From Desulfovibrio sp. UBA2564 (lineage in GTDB: Bacteria > Desulfobacterota > Desulfovibrionia > Desulfovibrionales > Desulfovibrionaceae), in the NCBI GenBank assembly GCA_002340305.1, contig DDLU01000026.1, forward strand, positions 1-11,404: a stretch of DNA of 11,404 nucleotides, read 5' to 3'. Positions within the stretch are counted from its first letter, which is position 1, and each line of letters begins with the position of its first letter. Positions 1 to 5,231 of the stretch are shown piece by piece. The notes beneath the pieces were generated by a model that saw nothing but the letters and a program-made list of their open reading frames with translations, did not search any database and was not told the origin of the DNA. A program made the translations under genes and the position numbers.

Positions 1-936
1 TGCACCGCGAACTCCGTTGGCGATCAAAGGGTAGATGGTTACGTCTTCGCAGGCTGTTTGATCATCCTCCGGTCCGGGCCTGTTGATGTAGGCTTGCTTG
101 CGGCGGGTGGTGATTGCCGTGCGGATGCGTTCCATTTCAGATCCGAGGGTCGGCATGGTTTCTTCCAGCTTTGCGCCGATAGCTTTGTCCTGCGCGATAC
201 CGGATACGGATTCAGCTTCTTTATTCCACTGGGTTATTTGTCCTTCCGGGTCAACACCGATGAGAACAGAGGGCATTGAATCAATGATGTTAGCAAGATA
301 ATTACGCAGACTTTTGATCTCAGTTTCAGCTTCACGGCGTTGCTCAATTTCATAAAAATTACGCATGCTTTTGGAAGCGGAATCGGAAAGAAAGGCTGCA
401 AGGGCAATGTTATGCTTCAGGGTTAGCTCAACACGCTCACGGGTGAAGCGGGGAACTGCGTCCAGAGCATCCAGATATTCCTGTTGCTTAAAGCCGTATT
501 TATCAGCTTGTTTAACGAAGAATTCGCGGTCCGGTTCTTCGCCTTCGTAGAAAAATTGGCCGAGAAAGAATGTAGCGATATGCTGCTCCATACACATTAT
601 GGGTATGCCGATATCCCAGAGGCCGTTGATACATTTATATCCGTAGTGTTCGCCTTTTTGGATTTTGTTAGTGATCGCAGTGTCGCTGGCTATGCATTTT
701 GCACATGTTTCCGGGTGTACTCGGTGAAAGTTTACACAGATTTTTTGCCAGCCTGTGCCAGCATAGATTTCACCTGTAAAAGCATCGATTATACCTGAAG
801 GCATGCCTGTGGCAGTATAACTGGCTTCCAGCATATTTTGCAGTTCGTCCATTTGCACGAGGTCTTTAAGCAGAAGCCCGGATAATTTTTCTTTGATGGC
901 TTCAGACGAACAATTTTCCAAAAATGCGATTTTCAT
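1..936 (-). CDS. PocR-domain and PAS-domain sensor protein, 3' part cut by the window edge
   Basis: Reading the minus strand from the ATG at 936-934 gives 312 uninterrupted codons up to base 1, so the gene continues beyond the window. AAGG lies six bases before the ATG. Residues about 22-185 resemble the PocR sensory domain (PF10114): a TATGMPSGIID segment, a Cys cluster (C67, C78, C81, C102, C115), the CIASD motif and a GLWDIGIPI strand. A short charged helix (about 190-212, likely coiled coil) leads into a PAS domain (IIDSMPSVLIGVDPEGQITQWN, about 214-236). In known families PocR-PAS proteins usually end in a histidine kinase, GGDEF or sigma-54 activator output, and that part is missing here. 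No signal peptide or membrane segment is seen, so it is probably cytoplasmic. The ligand is unknown; PocR itself is named for propanediol regulation. It is divergent from thiDN. The domain call is fairly sure; the output type is not known. Confidence 0.85.
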   Translation of the reverse strand, partial: MKIAFLENCSSEAIKEKLSGLLLKDLVQMDELQNMLEASYTATGMPSGIIDAFTGEIYAGTGWQKICVNFHRVHPETCAKCIASDTAITNKIQKGEHYGYKCINGLWDIGIPIMCMEQHIATFFLGQFFYEGEEPDREFFVKQADKYGFKQQEYLDALDAVPRFTRERVELTLKHNIALAAFLSDSASKSMRNFYEIEQRREAETEIKSLRNYLANIIDSMPSVLIGVDPEGQITQWNKEAESVSGIAQDKAIGAKLEETMPTLGSEMERIRTAITTRRKQAYINRPGPEDDQTACEDVTIYPLIANGVRGA

Positions 937-1007
937 AGCTTGCCTTACAGGTCATAAAAAAGTGAAAGTTCATATTTGCCTAATTAATATCATATATAAT
1001 AAAGCAT

Positions 1008-1070
1008 AGGGTCAGGTTTATGTCTACATTCTATTAATAAAACGTATAGTAAAAAGCACATATTGACCCT
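1008..1070. promoter_or_regulatory. Divergent PocR-PAS/thiDN control region with inverted heptamer
   Basis: The AT-rich interval between the two divergent genes (937-1129) contains AGGGTCA at 1008-1014 and its exact complement TGACCCT at 1064-1070, with centres 56 bp apart. A weak plus-strand promoter lies between them: TCTACA (1023-1028), 16 bp, TATAGT (1045-1050). This would start thiDN transcription near 1057, so the second arm would lie just downstream of the start. The dyad could be a pair of regulator half-sites, but 7-bp arms at this distance can arise by chance. No TPP riboswitch elements were found. Confidence 0.3.
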
Positions 1071-1129
1071 GAGGGGACCGATGGGTAAAATTAACGGATA
1101 AAAATAAAACAATTGCCTAAGGAGGCATG

Positions 1130-2491
1130 ATGAAACCGCTTCCATGCGTTTTGACCGTTGCAGGCTCTGATTCCGGCGGAGGGGCCGGTATTCAGGCTGA
1201 TCTTAAAGCTATTTCCATGGCCGGATGTTACGGAGCAAGTGCCATTACCGCACTTACTGCCCAGAATACAACCGGAGTGACCGGAATTGAGGCTGTCTCG
1301 CCTGAGTTTGTATCCCTCCAGATAGAAACGGTTTGTAATGATATTAAAGTCCGGGCCGCTAAGACCGGGATGCTTTTTTCCGCCCCTATTATCAGGGCGG
1401 TAGGGGAGACTCTTAAGAATAAGAATTTCCCTCTGGTTATCGATCCGGTATGCGTTGCCACCAGTGGTGCCAAGTTGTTGCAAGAGGATGCCGTGCAGGC
1501 CATGAAAGAGATTTTTCCGCTGGCAGACCTGTTGACTCCCAATGTTCCCGAAGCGGAGCTTTTTACCGGGATGGAGATCAAAAGCCGCGAAGATGTTTTC
1601 AAAGCGATTGAAGTCCTACTGGAAATGGGACCCAAGGCTGTACTGGTTAAGGGTGGACATTTTGATTCCGTAGCCGCCACAGACTGGCTCGGAATTCAAG
1701 GGCAGCAGCCTATCCCGCTTATGCAGCAGCGGGTGCAGACTAAGAATAGTCATGGCACAGGATGCACTCTGTCGGCTACAATCGCTTCCGGGTTGGCAAA
1801 AGGTTATGACATGGTAACTGCTGTGCGCAAAGCGCAGGAGTCTCTGAACTTGGCACTGCGTGCCGGTTTTGATCTCGGCGAGGGAAGTGGCCCGCCTAAC
1901 CATCTTGCACCTATGCTCATTGAAAAGATGAAACAGGGCGTTTTGTCTGATCTGCATGAATTCGGTTTGAAGCTGGAGGGTATGGACGGTTTGAATCAAC
2001 TGATTCCTGAAGTGCGTATGAATGTTGGCGTGGCTTTGCCCTATGCCGCCGATCTTGAAGATGTTGCCGCGTTCAGTGGCAGAATATCCTGTACCCGTAA
2101 GGGTGAGGTTATGGTTTGCGGATATCCTGAATTCGGAGCCTCCAGCCATGTAGCCAAGGTTTTGCTTTGCGCTAGAAAGTCTCATCCTGAAGTTCGCTGC
2201 GCCGCAGGCTTAAGGCTCAATAAAAATATCTTGGCTGCAGCTGCCGGATGCGGATTTGTGGAAGCATGGTTTGACCGTGCCGATGAGCCCGGAGAAGTTC
2301 CCGGAACCGAAGAAAGTACTTTGGAGTGGGGAACCTGCAAAGCTATGTCTGAACATCCCGAGCCGGAAATAGTAGATGTTGTTTGCGACTCCGGGGCAAA
2401 AGGCATAGAGCCCTGCCTGCGTGTTCTGGCTAAGGATTTTGAAGACTTGGAAGCAAAGCTTAGAAAACTTCTCGCGGCTATGTCCATGTAA
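1130..2491 (+). CDS. thiDN: Bifunctional hydroxymethylpyrimidine kinase / phosphomethylpyrimidine kinase (ThiD) fused to thiamin-phosphate synthase (ThiN)
   Basis: The 453-residue protein has two domains. Residues about 5-260 are ThiD, which phosphorylates HMP to HMP-P and then HMP-PP. Visible marks are VAGSDSGGGAGIQADLK near the N-terminus, KTGML, IDPVCVATSG, the VKGGH strand and the SHGTGCTLSATIA anion-hole motif with Cys212. Residues about 270-450 match ThiN, the non-ThiE type of thiamin-phosphate synthase that joins HMP-PP to thiazole phosphate: RMNVGVALPYA, a VMVCGYPEFGASSHVAKVLL stretch, and RCAAGLRLNKN. ThiD-ThiN fusions are known in archaea, and stand-alone or fused ThiN occurs in some bacteria. 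ATG codons occur at 1127 and 1130. AAGGAGG (1119-1125) leaves only one base to the first and four to the second, so 1130 is preferred. No ThiE, ThiG or ThiC lies nearby. The protein should be cytoplasmic. Confidence 0.93.
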   Translation: MKPLPCVLTVAGSDSGGGAGIQADLKAISMAGCYGASAITALTAQNTTGVTGIEAVSPEFVSLQIETVCNDIKVRAAKTGMLFSAPIIRAVGETLKNKNFPLVIDPVCVATSGAKLLQEDAVQAMKEIFPLADLLTPNVPEAELFTGMEIKSREDVFKAIEVLLEMGPKAVLVKGGHFDSVAATDWLGIQGQQPIPLMQQRVQTKNSHGTGCTLSATIASGLAKGYDMVTAVRKAQESLNLALRAGFDLGEGSGPPNHLAPMLIEKMKQGVLSDLHEFGLKLEGMDGLNQLIPEVRMNVGVALPYAADLEDVAAFSGRISCTRKGEVMVCGYPEFGASSHVAKVLLCARKSHPEVRCAAGLRLNKNILAAAAGCGFVEAWFDRADEPGEVPGTEESTLEWGTCKAMSEHPEPEIVDVVCDSGAKGIEPCLRVLAKDFEDLEAKLRKLLAAMSM

Positions 2492-2529
2492 TTAAAGTTG
2501 CCGTTTCCAAAGATTTTTTATAATTTTTG

Positions 2530-2558
2530 TTGACAAGCAGTGGTCCTGCTTATATTAA
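2530..2558 (+). promoter_or_regulatory. Promoter of tRNA-Leu with a dyad in its spacer
   Basis: A perfect -35 box TTGACA (2530-2535) is followed by TATATT (2551-2556, 15-bp spacer) or TATTAA (2553-2558, 17-bp spacer). Either gives a start near 2563, about 80 bases before the mature tRNA. The spacer holds AAGCAG (2535-2540), TGGTC, CTGCTT (2546-2551), a perfect 6-bp-arm inverted repeat that could be an operator or chance. Confidence 0.7.
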
Positions 2559-2575
2559 CGCAACGGCTGCACGGG

Positions 2576-2614
2576 ACAGCACCCATGTTTGGTTTAAACC
2601 ATAACGAGTGTTGT
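2576..2614 (+). other. Imperfect stem-loop in the tRNA-Leu precursor leader
   Basis: The 5' leader contains the perfect 12-bp palindrome TGGTTTAAACCA (2590-2601). It is flanked by ACAGCAC (2576-2582) and GTGTTGT (2608-2614), which pair with one G-U. Together they could form a long interrupted hairpin upstream of the RNase P cut. Function is unknown, and the 12-bp palindrome alone is not rare at this window size. Confidence 0.3.
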
Positions 2615-2641
2615 TCAATAAATAGCCCATAAGATTTGGTT

Positions 2642-2725
2642 GCGAGAGTGGCGGAATTGGTAGACGCACTAGATTTAGGATCTAGCGGTTAATCCGTGAG
2701 AGTTCGAGTCTCTCCTTTCGCACCA
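2642..2725 (+). tRNA. tRNA-Leu, anticodon UAG
   Basis: A complete class II tRNA of 84 bases with encoded CCA. The acceptor GCGAGAG (2642-2648) pairs with CTTTCGC (2715-2721), with one G-U, followed by discriminator A and CCA (2723-2725). The anticodon stem CTAGA/TCTAG encloses the loop TTTAGGA, giving anticodon UAG for CUN leucine codons. The long variable arm (CGGTTAATCCG) is typical of tRNA-Leu. The T arm is GAGAG-TTCGAGT-CTCTC (2698-2714). No second copy of the 3' end was seen in the window, so there is no sign that it was used as an attachment site here. Confidence 0.98.
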
Positions 2726-2735
2726 TTGCAAATAT

Positions 2736-2786
2736 AAACACCCCCTTATAGCATCATCCGCATAGATGTTTTAAGGGGGTGTTTTT
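2736..2786 (+). terminator. Rho-independent terminator after tRNA-Leu
   Basis: The arms AAACACCCCCTTA (2736-2748) and TAAGGGGGTGTTT (2772-2784) pair over 13 bp, and T residues continue to 2786. The loop carries a small inner stem (CATC 2752-2755 / GATG 2765-2768). It lies eleven bases after the tRNA CCA. On the other strand the same stem is followed by TTTATATTTG, so it may also act weakly on minus-strand transcripts from the repressor gene. Confidence 0.9.
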
Positions 2787-2866
2787 GTGTTAAGTATTCT
2801 AATGCATATAAATTGTAGTGCATTACATAATGATTGCGTAGTTTTGGCAGTTAGTCGAAATGAAGT

Positions 2867-3541
2867 TTAAACCCGCCTCCGAATCATAACAACCGGAGCA
2901 ATAATACTAATCTCATTAACAAGCTGCTGAATATTGAACTCTGTCTGCGGCTTATTTCCCTGCTTGGCAAGCCAGCCCTGTAAATACAGCCATTTTTCAT
3001 CCTGACCTTTGTATATCTTTACCCCCGCAGCTTCTTCGCCGTGGGCATCGCGGCGCATGACAAATACTGGTTCTCCTATGGAGGGTTGTAGCCGGGGGTC
3101 GCAGTAGACTATGTTACCGGGCAGGACTCCTGCCGGGACCATGGAATCTCCGATGGTCAGGGCGGCGATGTAGTCTTTGTGGAATTCCGGCACGGAACTA
3201 TTGATGGCGATGGGCATGGTCTGGGACCAACCGTCTACGCCGCATTGGGCGAGGCCGATGAGATTTAAGTTTTCACCAGTATTCAGGATATTAGGATCAG
3301 CAGGGCGTGATGGAGCAGGAGATTCGTCCGTAAAAACATCACCCTCTCCGGTGAGAAGCCAGTGTCCGTTGATGCAGAATTCTTCGCAAACCTTACTCAA
3401 AAATGGAGCCTTTGGCGTTCCTTTGCCTTTTTGGTAATTGTCGTGGGTTGTAGCGGAAACACCGACTCTTTTGCAGAATTCGTTGCGCTTGATACCTACA
3501 AGGTTTTTGATGCTCAGGAATCTTTCGACAATATCGGACAT
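2867..3541 (-). CDS. XRE/CI-type HTH repressor with C-terminal S24 (LexA/CI-like) domain
   Basis: The 224-residue protein has an N-terminal HTH (about 16-40, KRNEFCKRVGVSATTHDNYQKGKG), the CI-family HWLLTGEGD motif (60-68), a Pro-rich linker (74-84), and an S24 peptidase fold from about 92. The serine of GDSMVPAG is Ser133 and the probable general-base lysine of AGVKIYK is Lys175, spaced as in LexA and CI. LexA and lambda CI are cut at Ala-Gly; the equivalent position here is Cys100-Gly101 (LAQCGVDGW). It is therefore a probable DNA-damage-responsive repressor, with self-cleavage inferred and not shown. The ribosome site is weak (AAGAGA far upstream), and the candidate promoter would give a very short leader of about 12 bases. 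It is divergent from the CI-like gene across an operator-like region. No phage structural gene adjoins it. Confidence 0.88.
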   Translation of the reverse strand: MSDIVERFLSIKNLVGIKRNEFCKRVGVSATTHDNYQKGKGTPKAPFLSKVCEEFCINGHWLLTGEGDVFTDESPAPSRPADPNILNTGENLNLIGLAQCGVDGWSQTMPIAINSSVPEFHKDYIAALTIGDSMVPAGVLPGNIVYCDPRLQPSIGEPVFVMRRDAHGEEAAGVKIYKGQDEKWLYLQGWLAKQGNKPQTEFNIQQLVNEISIIAPVVMIRRRV

Positions 3542-3559
3542 GGGAAGTCTATCTCTTGT

Positions 3560-3588
3560 TTTATAAAATAGTTCTTGTGATAGGTAAA
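3560..3588 (-). promoter_or_regulatory. Candidate promoter of the S24 repressor gene
   Basis: Read on the minus strand, TTTACC (3588-3583) is followed after 17 bp by TATAAA (3565-3560), giving a start near 3553, twelve bases before the ATG at 3541. The -35 lies inside the first 13-mer operator-like site (3582-3594), so a protein bound there would block it. This is a consensus match only. Confidence 0.45.
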
Positions 3589-3603
3589 AAGTTTGTTTAT
3601 AGA
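3575..3603 (+). promoter_or_regulatory. Candidate distal promoter of the CI-like gene (P1)
   Basis: TTGTGA (3575-3580), a 17-bp spacer and TATAGA (3598-3603) form a plausible sigma-70 promoter. The spacer is almost filled by the first 13-mer, AGGTAAAAAGTTT (3582-3594). The transcript would start near 3610 and have a leader of about 135 bases. Confidence 0.4.
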
Positions 3604-3677
3604 AATAAAAAAGACAAAAGAGAAAACTTTTTACCTGTTTTTTTGAGTTCGCAAGTTTTGAAACAGGTTAAAAGTTA
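3582..3677. repeat. Three operator-like 13-mers (AGGTAAAAAGTTT) in the divergent repressor interval
   Basis: Site 1 is AGGTAAAAAGTTT at 3582-3594 on plus. Site 2 is the exact reverse complement, AAACTTTTTACCT, at 3624-3636. Site 3 is AGGTTAAAAGTTA at 3665-3677 on plus, matching 11 of 13. The centres (3588, 3630, 3671) are 42 and 41 bp apart, about four helical turns each. Sites 2 and 3 also belong to a longer dyad, TTTTTACCTGTTT (3628-3640) and AAACAGGTTAAAA (3661-3673), complementary at 12 of 13. Binding by one or both flanking repressors is inferred from position. Confidence 0.7.
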
Positions 3678-3686
3678 TTTTAAAAA
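3658..3686 (+). promoter_or_regulatory. Candidate proximal promoter of the CI-like gene (P2)
   Basis: TTGAAA (3658-3663), a 17-bp spacer and TAAAAA (3681-3686). The third 13-mer (3665-3677) occupies the spacer one base after the -35 box, the same offset that site 1 has in P1. The transcript would start near 3693. Confidence 0.4.
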
Positions 3687-3718
3687 GCAGGGAAGCACAA
3701 GTCTTGGAGAGGTGTTTT

Positions 3719-3751
3719 GTGCAGATTGCTTTTCAAGAGAGGCTGTTATGA
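3719..3751 (+). CDS. Possible 10-codon leader peptide overlapping the CI-like gene start
   Basis: GGAGAGG (3706-3712), six bases, then GTG (3719) opens a frame of ten codons (MQIAFQERLL). It ends in TGA at 3749-3751, overlapping the ATG of the CI-like gene as ATGA. That arrangement is typical of translational coupling. The stretch is too short to test by composition, and the GGAGAGG lies in an A/G-rich leader, so this is speculative. A small inverted repeat, GCACAA (3695-3700) / TTGTGC (3717-3722), spans its ribosome site and start codon. Confidence 0.25.
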   Translation: MQIAFQERLL

Positions 3752-4137
3752 CAAATGACTTTGATTTTAGTGGTGCGTTGTCCCGGTTGGGTGAAGTTCT
3801 TGTTTTTGATGGCAAGGTTACGCAAGTGAAACTGGCTGAGGCCCTTGGAATTAAGCAGTCATCAATTTCGGATGCCAAGCGCCGTAACTCTATTCCGTCT
3901 GATTGGCTGCTTAAGGCTCTTGAAGTTTCCGGTGTCGATCCTCACTGGATTCGGACAGGGACTGGCCCCAAATATAGGGTTTTGTCCGATGAGCCGTGCG
4001 GAGCATTGACTTACACTGAAATAGAGAAACGAATTACTCGTGAGCAACAGCGTGAATTGACAGTAAGTGAGCTTATGGAAGAGCTGGCTTGCAGATTGCC
4101 TGAAGGGGCATCCTTAAGTATTAATTACGGTGGATAG
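3748..4137 (+). CDS. Short CI-repressor-like helix-turn-helix protein without an S24 domain
   Basis: The ATG at 3748 gives 129 residues. AGAGAGG ends five bases upstream, whereas the 64 extra in-frame codons upstream of it are AT-rich, non-repressor-like and run through the operator region, so they are not taken as coding. Residues about 5-75 match the phage CI repressor HTH domain (PF07022): FSGALSRLGEVL, the helix-turn-helix KVTQVKLAEALGIKQSSISDAKRR (23-46), and the VDPHWIRTGTGPKY motif (63-76). The same HW..TG.G motif occurs in the divergent S24 repressor (HWLLTGEG), so the two DNA-binding domains may be related. The tail (85-129) is a predicted charged helix (YTEIEKRITREQQRELTVSELMEELACRL) that may dimerise. 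It has no S24 peptidase, so it cannot self-cleave. It is probably the partner regulator of the switch, or a remnant. Confidence 0.82.
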   Translation: MTNDFDFSGALSRLGEVLVFDGKVTQVKLAEALGIKQSSISDAKRRNSIPSDWLLKALEVSGVDPHWIRTGTGPKYRVLSDEPCGALTYTEIEKRITREQQRELTVSELMEELACRLPEGASLSINYGG

Positions 4138-4201
4138 TCGTTTCGTTGAGCTTTGGTGCCTACGACTTGAATTTTTTCATACCTGATGTATTCATTTATC
4201 C

Positions 4202-4435
4202 ATGAACCCGCTAAAAAAATACGCAGATCAAGTTAAATTTATATCGGAAGAAATGAAGGCCGGAAACATTACTCTGGCCCAGGGGGCGGTGCAGTTACAA
4301 GCTGTAGCGACTCTTGTGGAGCAGGATGCGGCTGCGGTCCATGATGAACAGTTCGCGGCGCGCATGCATAAGTTTGCGGAGATGATTTATGATGTGATTG
4401 AGAAGATGAATCCTGAACAGAGAGTGATGCAGTAG
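4202..4435 (+). CDS. Small hypothetical protein, 77 residues
   Basis: Not recognised. The ATG at 4202 has no good ribosome site, but the reading frame has normal codon use and an amphipathic, mostly helical composition: MNPLKKYADQVKFISEEMK, an Ala/Gln/Val-rich middle (LAQGAVQLQAVATLVEQDAAAV), and a C-terminal helix EMIYDVIEKMNPEQR. It has no Cys, signal peptide or membrane segment. It lies 64 bp after the CI-like gene on the same strand and could be cotranscribed with it. It converges with the membrane-protein gene downstream. Accessory-module membership is inferred from position only. Confidence 0.55.
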   Translation: MNPLKKYADQVKFISEEMKAGNITLAQGAVQLQAVATLVEQDAAAVHDEQFAARMHKFAEMIYDVIEKMNPEQRVMQ

Positions 4436-4492
4436 ATTCTTCAGAATTGGGAAGGTCTTAATTTTGGGTAAAAGTGCCTTGCTTTGTATTTT

Positions 4493-4897
4493 TCAGAGCT
4501 GCGGACTTTTTTCTTCTTGTTCGGTCTGGTTGGATTGCATGGTGAGCGTCTGGTTAATTGCGGTCCCGTTTTGGCTTTGCTGGTCGACCCTGCTAATATG
4601 TATGGATAGCGATATCGCTAAGATGAGCAGGCCCGGTAGGATGTAGAAGGCTTTTTTGGCTCCCTTTGCGTGGGGGATGATTACCCCGACAGCTGTCGTA
4701 AGTACGCCGATCTGTCCGAGAATATCTACCAGCATGAATGGTTTACCTTCCGGCAGGGTGGCAACGTATATAATGATTGAAATTACACAGTAGAGTGAAA
4801 AGAAAACGCCTAATCCGCTATGGTCTTTCTTTTTAGCGTAGAATGATATCCCGATTATTACCAGCAGGGTGATTCCTGCGATTATTAATGCAGGCAA
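4493..4897 (-). CDS. Small integral membrane protein of unknown function
   Basis: The gene starts with TTG (4897-4895), with GAGG six bases upstream on the minus strand; no in-frame ATG or GTG gives a better start. The 134 residues contain four likely membrane helices: about 2-20 (PALIIAGITLLVIIGISFY), 30-47 (GVFFSLYCVISIIIYVAT), 56-75 (LVDILGQIGVLTTAVGVIIP) and 83-102 (AFYILPGLLILAISLSIHIS). They are joined by a Lys-rich loop (AKKKDHSG) and a polar, Gln/Asn-rich tail (103-134). No family was recognised. It is transcribed alone from a region divergent to putP. Confidence 0.65.
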   Translation of the reverse strand: MPALIIAGITLLVIIGISFYAKKKDHSGLGVFFSLYCVISIIIYVATLPEGKPFMLVDILGQIGVLTTAVGVIIPHAKGAKKAFYILPGLLILAISLSIHISRVDQQSQNGTAINQTLTMQSNQTEQEEKSPQL

Positions 4898-5231
4898 GTG
4901 GCACCTCGTGTTTTCTGGTTTGTGAGTACATATCTTTTTGTTTTAAGAGCTAAAATTGTCAAGTTGTATGCCCAAAATTAGCATTAATTGTTCATTGCGT
5001 ATAATTAGTGACTACTTTAGGTTAAATTCTTCATCCGTAAATTGCTTCGAATGAAAATAATAAACTGTTTGAATGAAAAACGGAATATTTTAATCCGTAA
5101 TGATTAAATAGCCGCACAATCTACGTTGAAAAAAAATATCTTGTACATAACGCTCAGGATGTTTAAATAGTAGCCCCTTTTTACGTTTTAGGTTGTTTCT
5201 GTTTTCTTTACTTGTTCAAAAAGGATTTATT
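4898..5231. promoter_or_regulatory. AT-rich interval between the membrane-protein gene and putP, with direct repeats
   Basis: No gene is seen here. GAATGAAAA occurs at 5049-5057 and 5071-5079, exactly 22 bp apart (two helical turns). ATCCGTAA occurs at 5033-5040 and 5093-5100. ACGGA (5080-5084) and TCCGT (5094-5098) form a small dyad. TATAAT at 5000-5005 is a good -10 without a clear -35. A weak putP promoter may be TTGTAC (5141-5146), 17 bp, TAAATA (5164-5169). The repeats suggest a regulator-controlled putP promoter, but no regulator is identified. Confidence 0.4.

Noticed and set aside
58..798. Plus-strand open frames over the PocR-PAS gene
   Set aside because: They are antisense to a continuous, domain-bearing minus-strand frame and have no recognisable domains or ribosome sites.
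937..1129. TPP riboswitch upstream of thiDN
   Set aside because: The conserved CTGAGA and ACCTGATCTGG-like elements are not present in the required order; CCCTGAGGGG at 1067-1076 is only a superficial likeness.
1616..2185. 189-codon minus-strand open frame over thiDN
   Set aside because: It is a codon-bias shadow of thiDN, with no ribosome site or domain.
2642..2786. tRNA-Leu as an integration (att) site for a mobile element
   Set aside because: No duplicate of the tRNA 3' end and no integrase gene is in the window, and the tRNA terminator is intact.
3556..3747. N-terminal extension of the CI-like protein
   Set aside because: The in-frame extension lies over the operator/promoter DNA, is low-complexity Lys/Phe-rich, and the ATG at 3748 has a ribosome site and starts the domain.
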